From positions 310,001 through 374,000 of the forward strand of contig NZ_JABFNN010000039.1 in the NCBI RefSeq assembly GCF_013090115.1: a stretch of 64,000 nucleotides of DNA, given 5' to 3'. Position 1 is the first letter of the stretch. Every line of letters starts with the position of its first letter. This document shows positions 62,214 through 64,000 of this stretch, piece after piece. The translations under genes and the position numbers were made by a program. Below the pieces are notes generated by a model that did not search any database, was not told the origin of the DNA, and worked only from the letters and a program-made list of their open reading frames with translations. Source of the stretch: Flagellimonas amphidinii. Its GTDB lineage: Bacteria; Bacteroidota; Bacteroidia; Flavobacteriales; Flavobacteriaceae.

Positions 62214-63215
62214 TTGAAAGTCGCCGTAGTCATACTCAATTGGAACGGAAAAGCATTGCTCCAGGAATACCTTCCTTCCGTTTTGGCCCATTCTGATGGA
62301 GCAGATATCTATGTGGTTGACAATGCTAGCACTGATGGTTCTGTGGTATTTGTTCAAGAAAATTACCCCAATGTTTCTGTTGTAGTGAACCAATCCAATG
62401 GCGGGTTTGCCAAAGGGTATAATGACGGTCTGAAAAATATCAAGGCAGATATTTACTGTCTTCTCAATTCTGATGTCGAAGTCACTCCCAATTGGATCAA
62501 TCCTATTTTAAAGGTATTTGATGCATATCCAAAAGCCGCCATTATTCAACCTAAGATTTTAGACCTTAAAAAGAAAACCTATTTTGAATACGCTGGTGCT
62601 GCGGGAGGTTTTATTGACCGGTTGGGGTATCCATTCTGTAGAGGCAGAATATTCCAAGCTTTGGAAAAGGATCAGGGGCAATACAACGATATTAAAGAAG
62701 TTTTTTGGGCCACGGGAGCATGCATGTTCATTAAATCAGATGTCTTTCATGCCTTAAAAGGGTTTGACGAGGATTATTTCGCACATCAAGAAGAGATAGA
62801 TTTGTGTTGGAGAGCCAAAAATAGAGGTCACAAAGCATTATATGTGGGGACCAGCGAGGTGTACCACTTGGGCGGATCCACTTTAAACAACATGAACCCT
62901 AAAAAGACTTTTCTCAATTTTAGGAACTCCCTTTATTCCATAACCAAAAATTTACCACGCAAAAAGGCATTTACAATAATCCTTATGCGACTCCTATTAG
63001 ATGGAGTAGCAGCGCTACGTTTTGTATTTCAGTTCAAATTCAATCATTGTTGGGCAGTTCTTCATGCGCATCTAAGTTTTTATGCTAACTTTAAAAAGAT
63101 GTACAAAAAGCGTGAAAAGACTAATTTTTTATTAAAGTACTACGCCACGACATCCATAGTTTGGTCTCATTTCGTACATCAAATAAAGAATTTTAACATT
63201 TTAGTAAAAGATTAA
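62214..63215 (+). CDS. Glycosyltransferase family 2
   Basis: A 333-residue GT2 enzyme (TTG start, MKVAVVILNWNGKALLQEYL). The GT-A fold has VVDNASTDGS (nucleotide-sugar loop), LLNSDVEVTPNWI (DxD-like NSDVE) and ATGACMFIKSDVF / EEIDLCWRAKNRG near the acceptor side. C-terminal residues (about 265-333) are more hydrophobic, suggesting membrane association. It is 12 bases after the HsdR_N-like gene, so probably in the same transcript; substrate unknown. Confidence 0.88.
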   Translation: MKVAVVILNWNGKALLQEYLPSVLAHSDGADIYVVDNASTDGSVVFVQENYPNVSVVVNQSNGGFAKGYNDGLKNIKADIYCLLNSDVEVTPNWINPILKVFDAYPKAAIIQPKILDLKKKTYFEYAGAAGGFIDRLGYPFCRGRIFQALEKDQGQYNDIKEVFWATGACMFIKSDVFHALKGFDEDYFAHQEEIDLCWRAKNRGHKALYVGTSEVYHLGGSTLNNMNPKKTFLNFRNSLYSITKNLPRKKAFTIILMRLLLDGVAALRFVFQFKFNHCWAVLHAHLSFYANFKKMYKKREKTNFLLKYYATTSIVWSHFVHQIKNFNILVKD

Positions 63216-63299
63216 CTATGCCTAAATATGGAAGCTTTGCTTTTTACATAATTTTGGTTGATAGTTTAGACTTTGAAATATCTAACAATCCTTAAATTA

Positions 63300-63307
63300 T
63301 ACTTTTG
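63300..63307 (+). promoter_or_regulatory. -7 box of the OmpA gene
   Basis: TACTTTTG (TAnnTTTG), 3 bases before the ATG at 63311; a TTTG at 63272-63275 lies 24 bp upstream. If both are used the transcript would have a very short leader. Confidence 0.5.
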
Positions 63308-63310
63308 ACC

Positions 63311-64000
63311 ATGAAAAAAATTTTCTTAGGAACATTGGCGATGGCAGTTTTATTGTCCTCTTGCGTATCACAAAAGAAATATGCCGAATTGGAAGCCAAG
63401 CACAAAGAAACGCAAGACCTTTTGAATTCAGCAACCGTTAAACTCAACGACTGTTTGGAAGAAAAGGCAACGGCAACGTCGAGGTTACAGACTCTTGAAG
63501 ACCAAAATGCCTTTTTAAAAGCCAATAACCAGGAGCTTATCAATAACATGGGTAACTTGACCACCCTAACGACCAAGGGAGCTGAAAACTTGGAGAAATC
63601 CTTAGAAAGTCTTAAAGAAAAAGATCTTACTATCAGAAAATTACAAGATGCTGTTACCAGAAGAGATTCTGTAAACCTCTCTTTGGTTCAAAGTTTGAAA
63701 GGCGTTCTTGGCAACTTGGACGATGAAGACATTGAGGTAAGTGTTGAGAAAGGTGTAGTATTCGTTTCTATTTCTGATAAATTGTTGTTCAGCAGTGGAA
63801 GTTACAATGTGACCAGTGCAGCAAAACAAGTATTGGGAAAAGTGGCCAAAGTGGTAAACAACAAGCCTGATTTTGAATTCATGGTGGAAGGACATACAGA
63901 CAATGTACCCTACGCCAGTGGAGTTTTATTGGACAACTGGGACTTAAGTGCTAAGAGAGCTACTTCCATTGTTCGTGTGCTTCAGAAAGATTTCGGTGTA
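63311..64000 (+). CDS. OmpA-family lipoprotein (partial, C-terminal end missing)
   Basis: The gene runs off the right edge; 230 residues are visible. It starts MKKIFLGTLAMAVLLSSCVS (lipobox, Cys18), followed by a long coiled coil (about 20-135), then the OmpA C-terminal domain: FVSISDKLLFSSGSYNVTSA and FMVEGHTDNVPY (peptidoglycan-binding region, about 200). It anchors the outer membrane to peptidoglycan. It parallels the partial glycine-zipper gene at the left edge but is not its continuation (opposite strand, different N-terminus). Confidence 0.92.
   Translation, partial: MKKIFLGTLAMAVLLSSCVSQKKYAELEAKHKETQDLLNSATVKLNDCLEEKATATSRLQTLEDQNAFLKANNQELINNMGNLTTLTTKGAENLEKSLESLKEKDLTIRKLQDAVTRRDSVNLSLVQSLKGVLGNLDDEDIEVSVEKGVVFVSISDKLLFSSGSYNVTSAAKQVLGKVAKVVNNKPDFEFMVEGHTDNVPYASGVLLDNWDLSAKRATSIVRVLQKDFGV

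Overview
The window looks like a chromosomal segment of a marine-type Flavobacteriaceae bacterium (Bacteroidota). This rests on protein types typical of that group (DUF1835, E1 alpha/beta fusions, a SusC-like plug domain, QEGLA-motif protein, an FAD/Fe-S D-lactate dehydrogenase-like fusion), on repeated TAnnTTTG-type -7 promoter boxes instead of a sigma70 -10, on weak or absent Shine-Dalgarno sequences, and on AT-rich composition. The genus cannot be fixed from sequence reading alone. No rRNA, tRNA, CRISPR array or intact insertion sequence was seen.

Layout. 1-9.1 kb: envelope lipoproteins, a branched-chain-type E1 dehydrogenase fusion, a 2-oxoglutarate/Fe(II) oxygenase with an SUI1 factor, DUF1835, a nucleoside phosphorylase, polyphosphate kinase and a solute-binding-like protein. 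9.1-15.9 kb: uracil-DNA glycosylase, an enolase-superfamily racemase/epimerase with a DUF1611 protein (a DgcA-DgcN-like D-glutamate pair), a SatD/DUF3307 pair behind four evenly spaced 20-bp operator-like repeats, and a MutS2-like protein lacking Smr. 16-24.3 kb: the accessory part, with a cholesterol-dependent-cytolysin-like lipoprotein divergent from a TPR/transmembrane/HTH regulator, a small zinc-knuckle gene behind a riboswitch-like leader, an Abi-alpha protein, a four-helix membrane protein, families of intergenic repeats and a CPBP protease. 24.3-33 kb: a MuiA/DUF4139 protein carrying an inserted SusC-type plug, a compact four-gene operon (symporter, ATP-grasp ligase, N-formylglutamate amidohydrolase-like, MATCAP/QEGLA metallopeptidase), chorismate synthase and an LpxH-like phosphoesterase. 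33-47.7 kb: D-lactate-dehydrogenase-like protein, TlpA-like thioredoxin, rhomboid, lipid A acyltransferase-like, GlmM, AcpH-like, gamma-glutamyltransferase, a second ATP-grasp protein, GH43 and an SMP-30 lactonase. 47.7-54.8 kb: a DNA-repair block with a LexA-like self-cleaving repressor, four operators, a radical SAM DNA repair protein and its partner, then UvrA and a LOG protein. 54.8-64 kb: an outer-membrane pseudo-peptidase, a second E1 fusion with a D/N-swapped cofactor motif, DoxX, HolA, an HsdR_N-like nuclease domain, a GT2 and a partial OmpA lipoprotein.

The strongest unexplained signals are regulatory: (i) mutually exclusive RNA stems at 20146-20312, one of which covers the start codon of the downstream gene; (ii) four 13-bp operators interleaved with two divergent promoters at 48476-48567; (iii) four 20-bp dyads at an exact 29-bp period at 12131-12237; (iv) paired 11-bp-spaced direct repeats between the cytolysin and its divergent regulator. 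The best candidate for a little-described enzymatic system is the four-gene operon at 26538-30896.
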